A DNA stretch of 7,380 bases from Candidatus Bathyarchaeota archaeon (GTDB lineage: Archaea; Thermoproteota; Bathyarchaeia; TCS64). Both the position numbers and the translations under genes were made by a program. This document shows positions 1 to 5,056 of the stretch, one piece after another. A model generated the notes under the pieces. That model worked only from the letters and a program-made list of their open reading frames with translations, was not told where the DNA came from and made no database searches. Position 1 is the first letter of the stretch. Every line of letters begins with the position of its first letter. Where the stretch lies: assembly GCA_020697635.1 (NCBI GenBank), contig JAEHCT010000061.1, positions 1 to 7,380 of the forward strand. Direction: 5' to 3'.

Positions 1-8
1 AACGTTCA

Positions 9-16
9 TTAAATAA
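9..16 (+). promoter_or_regulatory. Putative archaeal TATA box of the first gene
   Basis: The sequence TTAAATAA is centred about 25 bases before the ATG at 37. This is the spacing expected for an archaeal transcript that starts at or next to the start codon. No Shine-Dalgarno-like sequence lies between it and the ATG, so a leaderless mRNA is inferred. Confidence 0.5.
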
Positions 17-36
17 CGCAATGTACAACTTTCTCT

Positions 37-585
37 ATGAGACAGATCTGGTTTAACGTTGTCACGGTATTGTTGCTTCTGGGCGTTGGGGCTACCAGCG
101 TCTACCTCAGGGGCATGTCATCCGCGGATGTGACGCAGGTAAACTCGTTCAAGATGGATGACGGCTCCTATGCCGGGGGCAAGCTTACCATCGTCGAGTC
201 CCTGTCTTCTGTCCCCAAGGAGATCGACGTCTCCTACTCAGCCAACACGACGGTCAGCGTCTACATAATGACAAGGGGCGCGTACAACAGCCTCGACACC
301 CATAGGGCTCCGCCTGAAGCATACCTGGAGAAACACGAGGGAGTCAACGGCACCCTGACATACGTCACCGCCGAGAGCAACAAGATCCATGTAGTAGCGT
401 TCTACTCCGAGGGCAACTTCGTCCTCCATGAACGCCAAGTCAACGCCCGATACTACAGCGAGACGGTGTCGGAAAGGCAGACTCTTTGGATGATTAACGG
501 TGCGCTTACGGTGCTCGCTTTAGCTGCCTCGGCTTGGAGCCTCGTCGACTCCTGGAGGCTTGCTGAGAAGAAAGGTAGCATGTAG
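37..585 (+). CDS. Small two-span membrane protein with an extracytoplasmic beta-rich domain, function unknown
   Basis: I do not recognise this protein as a named family. It has 182 residues. A hydrophobic segment at about 6-25 follows the short start MRQ, and a second lies at about 150-170, followed by the charged tail RLAEKKGSM. This suggests that both ends are cytoplasmic and residues about 26-148 lie outside. The outer part alternates hydrophobic and polar residues (for example SVYIMTRGAY and KIHVVAFYSEGNF), as in a beta-sandwich. It has two N-x-S/T sequons, at N70 (NTT) and N104 (NGT), which could be glycosylated in archaea. A single sandwich between two spans, with a line like VYIMTRGAYNSL, loosely resembles GOLD-like domains, but this is only an impression. 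The ATG at 37 is chosen for the TATA-like box 25 bases upstream. The gene stands alone and is followed by 126 bases without a gene. Confidence 0.75.
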   Translation: MRQIWFNVVTVLLLLGVGATSVYLRGMSSADVTQVNSFKMDDGSYAGGKLTIVESLSSVPKEIDVSYSANTTVSVYIMTRGAYNSLDTHRAPPEAYLEKHEGVNGTLTYVTAESNKIHVVAFYSEGNFVLHERQVNARYYSETVSERQTLWMINGALTVLALAASAWSLVDSWRLAEKKGSM

Positions 586-682
586 CTACTGATCATCTCA
601 TGGAAGCCATACATGCCACAGATTCGACGACCACAGACACATCGGTTTCCCTGAACGGCGCTGACACCCGTCAATCAGTTCA

Positions 683-690
683 GATTTAAG
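683..690 (+). promoter_or_regulatory. Possible TATA box of the racemase/isomerase gene
   Basis: The sequence GATTTAAG is centred about 32 bases before the ATG at 719, which would give a leader of only a few bases. The rest of the gap between 586 and 718 shows no other clear signal. Confidence 0.4.
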
Positions 691-718
691 CAACACCGCC
701 TACACAGTTATGTGAACG

Positions 719-1426
719 ATGAGCCGTATCGGTCTCCTGCTGCCCAGCAGCAACACCACCATGGAGCCAAACCTCTACAGGATGGCTCCGAAGGATGTCA
801 CCGTCCACACCGCCCGCATGCTTCTCCGCGCCGTCACCCCCGAGGGCCTAGAGGAGATGGCCGGCGAAGCCACGAGGGCGGCCCGGCTCCTGAAGACTGC
901 CGGCGTAGACATACTCGCCTACGGCTGCACCAGCGGGAGCCTCATCAGAGGTGTCGAGTGGGAGAAGAGCCTCAAGAGGAGGCTCGAGGAGACAGCCGGA
1001 GTACCCGCGGTCACCACCGCGGGCGCGGTGGTAGACGGCTTGAGGACGCTTGGAGCGGAGAGAGTCTCCGTCTTCACTCCTTACACCGATGTGGTCAACA
1101 TGCATGAGAGGTCGTTCCTCGAGGCCCACGGTTTCAAGGTGGACACCATGAGAGGCCTTGGGCTCACAGATAATCAGAGGATCGGCAGGGTCTCCTGGGA
1201 GCGGCTTGAGTCTTTCATCGCTCCTGCCCCCGGCTCTGACGCGGTCTTTGTCAGCTGCACCAACCTCCCAGTCGTCCACCTCATAGAGACGCTGGAGGAG
1301 AGGCACCGGTTACCTTTCGTCACCAGCAACCAGGCCACCATGTGGGCCGCCCTACGGGGACTCGATAAAAGCAATGTAGACGGCTACGGCACGCTGCTCA
1401 GCGACCACGTGTCAAAACTCGTTTAA
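719..1426 (+). CDS. Asp/Glu racemase superfamily enzyme, maleate cis-trans isomerase / arylmalonate decarboxylase-like
   Basis: This cytoplasmic enzyme has 235 residues, near the usual family length. The N-terminus RIGLLLPSSNTTMEPNLY (3-20) is the family signature that binds a substrate carboxylate. The two catalytic positions are both cysteine: C70 in GCTSGS and C180 in SCTNL. The conserved SNQATMWAALR lies at 203-213. Paired cysteines are known from maleate isomerases and amino-acid racemases of this superfamily, where one acts as nucleophile or base and the other as acid. Arylmalonate decarboxylases keep only one, so isomerase or racemase chemistry on a small dicarboxylate is inferred. The true substrate cannot be read from the sequence. 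The start at 719 puts the signature at residue 3. A GTG at 712 opens only a different frame. No partner gene is adjacent. The gene ends 13 bases from the tRNA-Val gene on the other strand. Confidence 0.85.
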   Translation: MSRIGLLLPSSNTTMEPNLYRMAPKDVTVHTARMLLRAVTPEGLEEMAGEATRAARLLKTAGVDILAYGCTSGSLIRGVEWEKSLKRRLEETAGVPAVTTAGAVVDGLRTLGAERVSVFTPYTDVVNMHERSFLEAHGFKVDTMRGLGLTDNQRIGRVSWERLESFIAPAPGSDAVFVSCTNLPVVHLIETLEERHRLPFVTSNQATMWAALRGLDKSNVDGYGTLLSDHVSKLV

Positions 1427-1439
1427 AACTCGGACGGAA

Positions 1440-1517
1440 TGGTGGGCCGGGCCGGACTTGAACCGGCGACCTCCGCCTCGTAAAGGCGGCGTCCTGACCA
1501 GGCTGGACGACCGGCCC
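1440..1517 (-). tRNA. tRNA-Val (anticodon UAC), CCA encoded
   Basis: The minus strand folds as a complete intron-less tRNA. The acceptor stem is GGGCCGG paired with CCGGCCC, the D stem GTCC/GGAC, and the anticodon stem CCGCC/GGCGG with loop TTTACGA, giving anticodon TAC for valine. The T stem is GCCGG/CCGGC with loop TTCAAGT. The variable loop is AGGTC and the discriminator base is A. CCA is encoded at 1442-1440. The body is 75 bases without CCA (1443-1517). It lies 44 bases downstream of the HD-domain gene on the same strand, with its own TATA-like box. A short T run follows on the minus strand inside the end of the convergent enzyme gene and could end transcription. Confidence 0.95.
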
Positions 1518-1543
1518 ACACCACCAAAAGGGGTAAACATGAA

Positions 1544-1553
1544 ACTTAAAACT
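1544..1553 (-). promoter_or_regulatory. TATA box of tRNA-Val
   Basis: Read on the minus strand this is AGTTTTAAGT, centred about 31 bases before the tRNA 5' end and preceded by an A-rich GAAAC that could be a TFB recognition element. This spacing fits initiation a few bases before the mature tRNA. The tRNA is therefore probably transcribed on its own as well as by read-through from the HD-domain gene. Confidence 0.6.
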
Positions 1554-1561
1554 GTTTCACA

Positions 1562-2086
1562 TCAGCCGTTAAGCAGCCCTTCCATCTCGCGGTGTAGGCT
1601 CCACAGCCGCTCTATCGATGGGTGGTCTCTCCCCATCTTCTCGGCGAAGTCGTCGATGGTGACGCTGACATCCACCTCGCGCCAGCCCGCGATGAGCTTG
1701 TCCGCGTAGCACACAATCTTCTCTTCCAGGGTCTCCGGGACGTACACCCCGTCAGGTAGCCCGAGGGACTTGGCCTCGTCCTCAGGTATGCCCGCCCCGA
1801 TGTGCCTGTCCACTATGCGTGCCACCGGATCAGCGATGCCCAGCTGCCTAATTATTTTCCCGCCTACCGCGGCATGGTCAGCGCCGTGGGTCTTGCTGCG
1901 GCCTATGTCGTGCAGTATCGCGCCGACCTCCACGAGCCCCATGTCTACCTCGTAGCCCCTCTCCTTGAGCTGCCGAGCTATCCTTATGGCTATCTTTGAC
2001 ACGTTCAGACAGTGGTCGACGATGTGACTGGGGCAGCCGACACTATGAAGTAAGTCGACAGCCTCCTTCCTGGAGGGGATGCTCAG
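1562..2086 (-). CDS. HD-domain metal-dependent phosphohydrolase (TIGR00295-like archaeal family), apparent CTG start
   Basis: Counted from the CTG this is a 174-residue protein of the small archaeal HD family. Metal-binding residues of the HD fold are visible: H25 in DHC, the H59-D60 pair in ILHDIGRSKTHG, the following H68 and H71, H95 in DRHIG, and D129 in YADKL. The family is predicted to hydrolyse phosphoesters or nucleotides, but its substrate is not established. The frame stays open far upstream inside tfe, where the translation (proline- and arginine-rich) is a shadow. No ATG, GTG or TTG falls between that shadow and residue 29, which lies past the first metal ligand. The best start is the CTG at 2086-2084, sharing bases with the tfe stop as CTGA, with GGAGGAG at 2101-2095 spaced about 8-10 bases ahead. 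It places SIPSRKEAVDLL where homologues usually begin. The gene is probably co-transcribed with tfe. Confidence 0.85.
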   Translation of the reverse strand: MSIPSRKEAVDLLHSVGCPSHIVDHCLNVSKIAIRIARQLKERGYEVDMGLVEVGAILHDIGRSKTHGADHAAVGGKIIRQLGIADPVARIVDRHIGAGIPEDEAKSLGLPDGVYVPETLEEKIVCYADKLIAGWREVDVSVTIDDFAEKMGRDHPSIERLWSLHREMEGLLNG

Positions 2087-2601
2087 GTCTCCAGCTCCTC
2101 CTTTATCTCGGCTATCTTCTTCTCGAGGAACTCGACGACCGGCGTGTTGTCCACCCTGTGCAGCGGCTCCTCGCAGGACGGGCAGTGGAAGACCGTCTCC
2201 ATGGCGTCCTCGAAGGTGGTGTTGGGGCACTGGGGGTTTCCGCAGTGGTAGAACTCGTGGGTGAGCTCGTAGTCGAGCCTGGTCTCCAGCTTCTTCAATA
2301 TCTTCTGCTTGGTGCTGTGCACGTATGCCTCGACCAGCTCCGGCTGGAGGCTCCACTGGAAGATGAACCACCCCGTCTCCTTGTCCCTGAACCGTCTGTT
2401 GGTCACGAGGCTGTGGTTGTAGAACCTGTAGAGAAGCTTCCTCACGTTGTTTATCTGTATCTCCGTGACCTCCGTCAGCTCCTCGACCGTTATGTTCTCC
2501 CTGTCGTTGAGTACCTCGATTATCCTGACCCCGTCCTCGCCGCCGAGGACCATCGCGATGTTAAGCAGTGTCTCCTCGTTCACAGTGTAAATCGACGCCA
2601 T
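2083..2601 (-). CDS. tfe: Transcription initiation factor E, alpha subunit (TFE)
   Basis: This is the archaeal counterpart of TFIIE-alpha, which helps RNA polymerase open promoter DNA and stabilises the open complex. It has 172 residues, the usual length. The N-terminal winged helix spans about 10-95 (TLLNIAMVLGGEDGVRIIEV, then VRKLLYRFYNHSLV), ending in WFIFQWSL, typical of TFE. A charged linker helix follows at about 95-115. The C-terminal zinc ribbon holds C120, C125, C140 and C143 (HCGNPQC and FHCPSC), ahead of an acidic coiled tail (FLEKKIAEIKEELE). The first cysteine pair is spaced C-x4-C rather than the C-x2-C common in zinc ribbons. The ATG at 2601 gives the expected N-terminus. The gene lies 39 bases after aTrm56. 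A TATA-like AGTATTTAGG sits only about 18 bases before the ATG, too close to assign with confidence. Confidence 0.95.
   Translation of the reverse strand: MASIYTVNEETLLNIAMVLGGEDGVRIIEVLNDRENITVEELTEVTEIQINNVRKLLYRFYNHSLVTNRRFRDKETGWFIFQWSLQPELVEAYVHSTKQKILKKLETRLDYELTHEFYHCGNPQCPNTTFEDAMETVFHCPSCEEPLHRVDNTPVVEFLEKKIAEIKEELET
2095..2101 (-). promoter_or_regulatory. Shine-Dalgarno sequence for the CTG-started HD gene
   Basis: Minus-strand GGAGGAG lies inside the last tfe codons, about 8-10 bases before the CTG at 2086. It supports initiation at that non-canonical codon. It also encodes part of the KEEL run of TFE, so it could be present by chance. Confidence 0.45.
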
Positions 2602-2640
2602 GGCTTCTCTTAACCTAAATACTATGCCCGTCCCCCGTGT

Positions 2641-3168
2641 TTAATCTTTGCTGAGCGCCTCGACTTCCTTTCCGCGGCCCCTGGGCTTGATTATGAGGCG
2701 GGCGCCCCCAAAACTTTTCTCCAGCTCCTCGCCGCCGAAGAGCATGTGCAGGAACACCGCGAGGGCGCTGACCTCGCTGTGGGGCTGAGTCGTCACCGAG
2801 ACGTTCCACTTGGCCAGATCGTATATCTCGCGGGGCACCTTGGGGCCGCCCACCACCACGAGCTTGGGCTCGGGGCTCACCCGTATCTCCTTGATGGCCT
2901 CCCGCACTGGGAGCCCATACATGGTCAGGTGCACCACATCGCCCTGCCAAGCCTTGACCGTTCCACGCCAGCTGTCCGTGTACTGCACCGTGAACCCGCC
3001 CCCCCAGTCCTCCACTATCTTGCCCACTCTCTCCTCCAGCCTCGGGTCCTCGGTGCCCCCGTAGATGGCTCCGTCTGCCCCGAAGGCTCTGGCGGCTAGG
3101 AGGACGTGGGTGCTTAGGCGTTTATCCCTCTGCGGCCGGTGGCCGAGCCGGAGCACTGTGACGGTCAT
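2641..3168 (-). CDS. trm56: tRNA (cytidine(56)-2'-O)-methyltransferase, aTrm56 (SPOUT class)
   Basis: This archaea-specific enzyme methylates the ribose of C56 in the T loop of tRNA using S-adenosylmethionine. The 175 residues match the usual length. The N-terminal signature RLGHRPQRDKRLSTHV is at 7-22, with ARAFGADGAIYGG at 26-38. The SPOUT knot region holds VVVGGPKVPREIYDLA (104-119) and NVSVTTQPHSEVSALAVFL (122-140), in which the QPHSEV stretch is characteristic of the family. The start at 3168 gives MTVTVLRLGHRP, as in homologues. A TATA-like box sits 28 bases upstream, so a leaderless mRNA is likely. It is the first gene of the aTrm56-tfe-HD run, with 39 bases to tfe and no T run between them, so one transcript is probable. 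Confidence 0.95.
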   Translation of the reverse strand: MTVTVLRLGHRPQRDKRLSTHVLLAARAFGADGAIYGGTEDPRLEERVGKIVEDWGGGFTVQYTDSWRGTVKAWQGDVVHLTMYGLPVREAIKEIRVSPEPKLVVVGGPKVPREIYDLAKWNVSVTTQPHSEVSALAVFLHMLFGGEELEKSFGGARLIIKPRGRGKEVEALSKD

Positions 3169-3190
3169 ACCGGGTAACTTCGCGGCCCCG

Positions 3191-3200
3191 TCTATTAATG
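3191..3200 (-). promoter_or_regulatory. TATA box of the aTrm56-tfe-HD run
   Basis: Minus-strand CATTAATAGA is centred about 28 bases before the aTrm56 ATG, the classical spacing for a leaderless archaeal transcript. It lies about 25 bases from the TATA-like box of the divergent PH-like gene, so the two promoters share a small control region. Confidence 0.55.
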
Positions 3201-3215
3201 TGCTTGGATGGTGCC

Positions 3216-3224
3216 ATTTTTATT
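3216..3224 (+). promoter_or_regulatory. Possible TATA box of the PH-like / ACT operon
   Basis: ATTTTTATT on the plus strand is centred about 32 bases before the TTG at 3253. It would give a very short leader. It lies downstream of the ATG at 3208 that opens the same frame, which argues against that ATG as the start. Confidence 0.4.
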
Positions 3225-3252
3225 CGCAGGGCCGTACTTCTGGGGGATAGGT

Positions 3253-3861
3253 TTGGCTGAGGCTGAGAGCGAAGAGATACCTGCGATGCAGCTCATGCTC
3301 AAGAGGAGGCTGCTAGGATACATCGTCCCCGCGTTCAACATGCCCCTCTTCGGGTGGAACCTCTACCAGATGATGATCCGGGTTCAGACCGGGGCCGTCA
3401 ACGTCAACTCGACGGCGTTTCTGGAGGAGATTTTGGTCACCTTCAGCGCCCTCTTCCTCTCCATAATCATCCCCCGTTTCTTCCCAGTCTACCGGAGCAC
3501 GTACAGGCTGGAGGATGAGGGACTGACCATAACCCGTTTCCTGAGGGGAAGGAAGGTGCTACCCTACGGGGAAATCGACAGGGCCGAGGTCTATATCCGG
3601 CTGGACGAGAAGATAAGCAGCGACGCCAAGAACTACGCCATGGACGCCTCCACCAACTACCGTAAGTCGGGCTTCAAGTTCAAGGACTACACCAACGCGG
3701 AGGACAAGATAATGAACCTCTTCGTCGGCCTCGACATATACATGATAAGCCCGGAGAAGCCCAAGGCTCTCCTCAAGGAGCTCAAGAGGCGCAACAGGAA
3801 GTTCAGAGCCAAGGTGGTGGAGCTCACAAGCCGCGGCAAGAGGATACAGGAGCTTGGCTGA
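3253..3861 (+). CDS. Membrane-anchored PH-like (bacterial-PH / DUF304-type) domain protein, function unknown
   Basis: From the TTG at 3253 the product has 202 residues. Two membrane spans lie at about 20-43 (LLGYIVPAFNMPLFGW) and 58-80 (LVTFSALFLSIIIPRFFP). They are followed by a soluble domain starting TYRLEDEGLTITRFLRGRK, then LPYGEIDRAEV, and ending in the line MISPEKPKALLKELKRR. A twin-span anchor followed by a turn-rich barrel, an I-x-x-AEV strand and a closing SP-x-x-P-x-x-L-x-x-L helix is the pattern of prokaryotic PH-like domains. The tail is very basic. The frame opens at an ATG at 3208, but no promoter fits that start; the TTG has GGGGGAT a few bases ahead and a TATA-like box upstream. 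An ATG at 3286 is a third option. The gene overlaps the next by one base (TGATG), so the two are translationally coupled. Its job is not known. Confidence 0.75.
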   Translation: MAEAESEEIPAMQLMLKRRLLGYIVPAFNMPLFGWNLYQMMIRVQTGAVNVNSTAFLEEILVTFSALFLSIIIPRFFPVYRSTYRLEDEGLTITRFLRGRKVLPYGEIDRAEVYIRLDEKISSDAKNYAMDASTNYRKSGFKFKDYTNAEDKIMNLFVGLDIYMISPEKPKALLKELKRRNRKFRAKVVELTSRGKRIQELG

Positions 3862-4310
3862 TGCCCGTGGAGCCCAGCCCCGAGATGAGGCCTGTCTTCG
3901 CCTCCACCGTGCTGAAGACCCACCCCGACGACTACGTCGTCGTGAGCATTGACAGGGCCGAGGAGATGGAGACCCGTGAGACGTTCAAGAACCTTCAGCC
4001 GTGGAGCTCCGTCACCTACGACCACGAGGAGGTCTCAGTGGTCCTCAGGGAGTCGGAGTGGGGGCGGCTCAAGGACGGGTTCAGGTCGTACCGGGTGGAG
4101 GGGCCTTACACGCTTATCACCTTCGACATAGTCCTGGACCTCTCCCTGGTTGGGTTCCTCTCCGTGGTATCCTCTGTTCTGGCCGATGAGGGGGTCAGCG
4201 TATACGCTCTCTCCACCTACCTCAGGGACCATATACTCGTGAAGAAGGTAGACACCGGGAGGGCCGTCTCGGCGCTGGAGCGGCTCATAGAAAGATGCAA
4301 ACGCTACTAA
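3861..4310 (+). CDS. ACT-domain protein (ACT_7 / CASTOR-like), probable small-molecule sensor
   Basis: This soluble protein has 149 residues. The line SSVTYDHEEVSVVLRESEW (49-67) matches the first half of the CASTOR-like ACT family. Residues 79-147 form the ACT core: VEGPYTLITFDIVLDLSLVG, then FLSVVSSVLADEGVSVYALS and TYLRDHILVKKVDTGRAVSA. The GVSVYALSTY-x-x-DHILV stretch is the family hallmark. ACT domains usually bind amino acids at a dimer interface, and a regulatory or sensing role is inferred. No catalytic or DNA-binding domain is attached. The ATG at 3861 uses the A of the upstream TGA, which favours it over M9. Coupling to the membrane PH-like gene suggests that the products work together at the membrane, though the ligand cannot be read from the sequence. 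Confidence 0.8.
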   Translation: MPVEPSPEMRPVFASTVLKTHPDDYVVVSIDRAEEMETRETFKNLQPWSSVTYDHEEVSVVLRESEWGRLKDGFRSYRVEGPYTLITFDIVLDLSLVGFLSVVSSVLADEGVSVYALSTYLRDHILVKKVDTGRAVSALERLIERCKRY

Positions 4311-4316
4311 GTTTTT
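4311..4316 (+). terminator. Oligo-T terminator candidate after the ACT gene
   Basis: A GTTTTT run starts directly after the TAA stop at 4308-4310, and a second T run follows at 4331-4335. Archaeal RNA polymerase ends transcription at such T tracts without a hairpin. The second tract also forms the TATA-like box of the next gene, so the two functions may share it. Confidence 0.35.
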
Positions 4317-4327
4317 AGTAACAACCT

Positions 4328-4335
4328 GTATTTTT
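4328..4335 (+). promoter_or_regulatory. Possible TATA box of the ECF S-component gene
   Basis: GTATTTTT is centred about 35 bases before the ATG at 4367, giving a leader of under ten bases. The element supports separate transcription of the transporter gene, although read-through from the ACT gene 56 bases upstream remains possible. Confidence 0.4.
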
Positions 4336-4366
4336 GTGGAGAGCCCCGTTATCCCCGGGATCATCA

Positions 4367-4957
4367 ATGCATCAACGGATAGAATCGAAGACCCTTGCCT
4401 TCGCGGCCACCATGGCCGCCCTCGGGAACGCGCTGAGCTTCCTCTCCATACAACTGACTCCGCTGGCCCCCAACATACCGCTTGGCCCCGTGACCGTGTC
4501 CCTCGCGTTGGACCTGAGCCACCTCGCCACCTTCATAGCGGCCCTCTTCGGCGGGCCAGTCGTGGGCGGCCTCACCGGCCTCCTTTCGGGGCTGGTGGCG
4601 GCCTTCGAGTTCGGGTTCAGCAAGGGCAACATCGTCACAGGAGTCGGCCTGCCGCTGGGCAAGGCCATGACTGGCGTCGCCGCCGGCTACGTCTTCCATC
4701 GGCTGCACGTGGAGGGCAGTCCTCTTCGGCTGGTGGCATCCACGGTCACAGCGTACATACCCGAGGCTCTGCTAACCATGGCTCTGTTCAGGTACGTGCT
4801 ACCGGTGGTCGCCGGCCTGCCCGCCGGTCTGGCGACCGCCATAGCTGTCCAGATAGTGGTGAAGGCGTTCTTCGAGATGATACTCCTAGGGCTCATCCTC
4901 GTGTGGCTCACGGGTAACATAGGGTTCAGTGCCTATGCGCGTGGGTACTTCGACTAG
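4367..4957 (+). CDS. ECF-type transporter substrate-binding (S) membrane component
   Basis: This integral membrane protein has 196 residues and about six spans, at roughly 7-28, 46-64, 66-84, 92-112, 122-142 and 160-183. The first span KTLAFAATMAALGNALSFLS carries the small-residue A-x3-A type pattern that S components use to dock on the EcfT coupling protein. LGPVTVSLALDLSHLATFIA and ALFGGPVVGGLTGLLSGLVA follow in the usual S-component order, and GLPLGKAMTGVAAGYVF is typical of the fourth span. S components bind a vitamin or similar micronutrient, which is imported with ATPases EcfA/EcfA' and EcfT. Neither lies in this window, so a shared module encoded elsewhere is inferred. The substrate cannot be told from the sequence. 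The frame opens at a TTG at 4334, but the ATG at 4367 gives the normal N-terminus and sits at the right distance from the TATA-like box. Confidence 0.85.
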   Translation: MHQRIESKTLAFAATMAALGNALSFLSIQLTPLAPNIPLGPVTVSLALDLSHLATFIAALFGGPVVGGLTGLLSGLVAAFEFGFSKGNIVTGVGLPLGKAMTGVAAGYVFHRLHVEGSPLRLVASTVTAYIPEALLTMALFRYVLPVVAGLPAGLATAIAVQIVVKAFFEMILLGLILVWLTGNIGFSAYARGYFD

Positions 4958-5056
4958 AAACGGTTTCACATGATTATTCGCTGGTTTGACTGAGGTTGGT
5001 ATGGGGGCGTCTGAAGCCCTTCTCGTAGTGACCTGCTAATGGTCAGATCTGTTTCT

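Noticed and set aside
848..1306. 152-residue antisense frame in the racemase/isomerase gene
   Set aside because: No recognisable domain or start signal; the sense-strand enzyme has clear catalytic motifs.
2087..2371. 95-residue N-terminal extension of the HD protein
   Set aside because: It overlaps tfe in another frame and is Pro/Arg/His-rich without family similarity; the HD family begins near residue 96 of this frame.
1996..2613. 205-residue plus-strand frame opposite tfe
   Set aside because: It is the complement of the tfe coding sequence, rich in Leu/Val/Glu from strand complementarity, with no promoter or ribosome-binding site.
2746..3099. 117-residue plus-strand frame opposite aTrm56
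   Set aside because: It overlaps a well-conserved gene completely and shows no domain.
1549..4973. Near-identical 16-base stretches at 1549-1564 and 4958-4973 (AAACnGTTTCACATnA)
   Set aside because: They match at 14 of 16 positions, but a rough count of all pairings in a window this size predicts many such matches by chance, and their contexts differ.
4970..5014. C/D-box small RNA candidate between the ECF gene and ychF
   Set aside because: ATGATTA at 4970 resembles a C box and CTGA occurs at 4990 and 5011, but no C' box is present and the spacing does not fit an archaeal C/D RNA.
5030..5044. GACC...GGTC inverted repeat downstream of ychF as a terminator
   Set aside because: The stem is only four base pairs and no T run follows on either strand.
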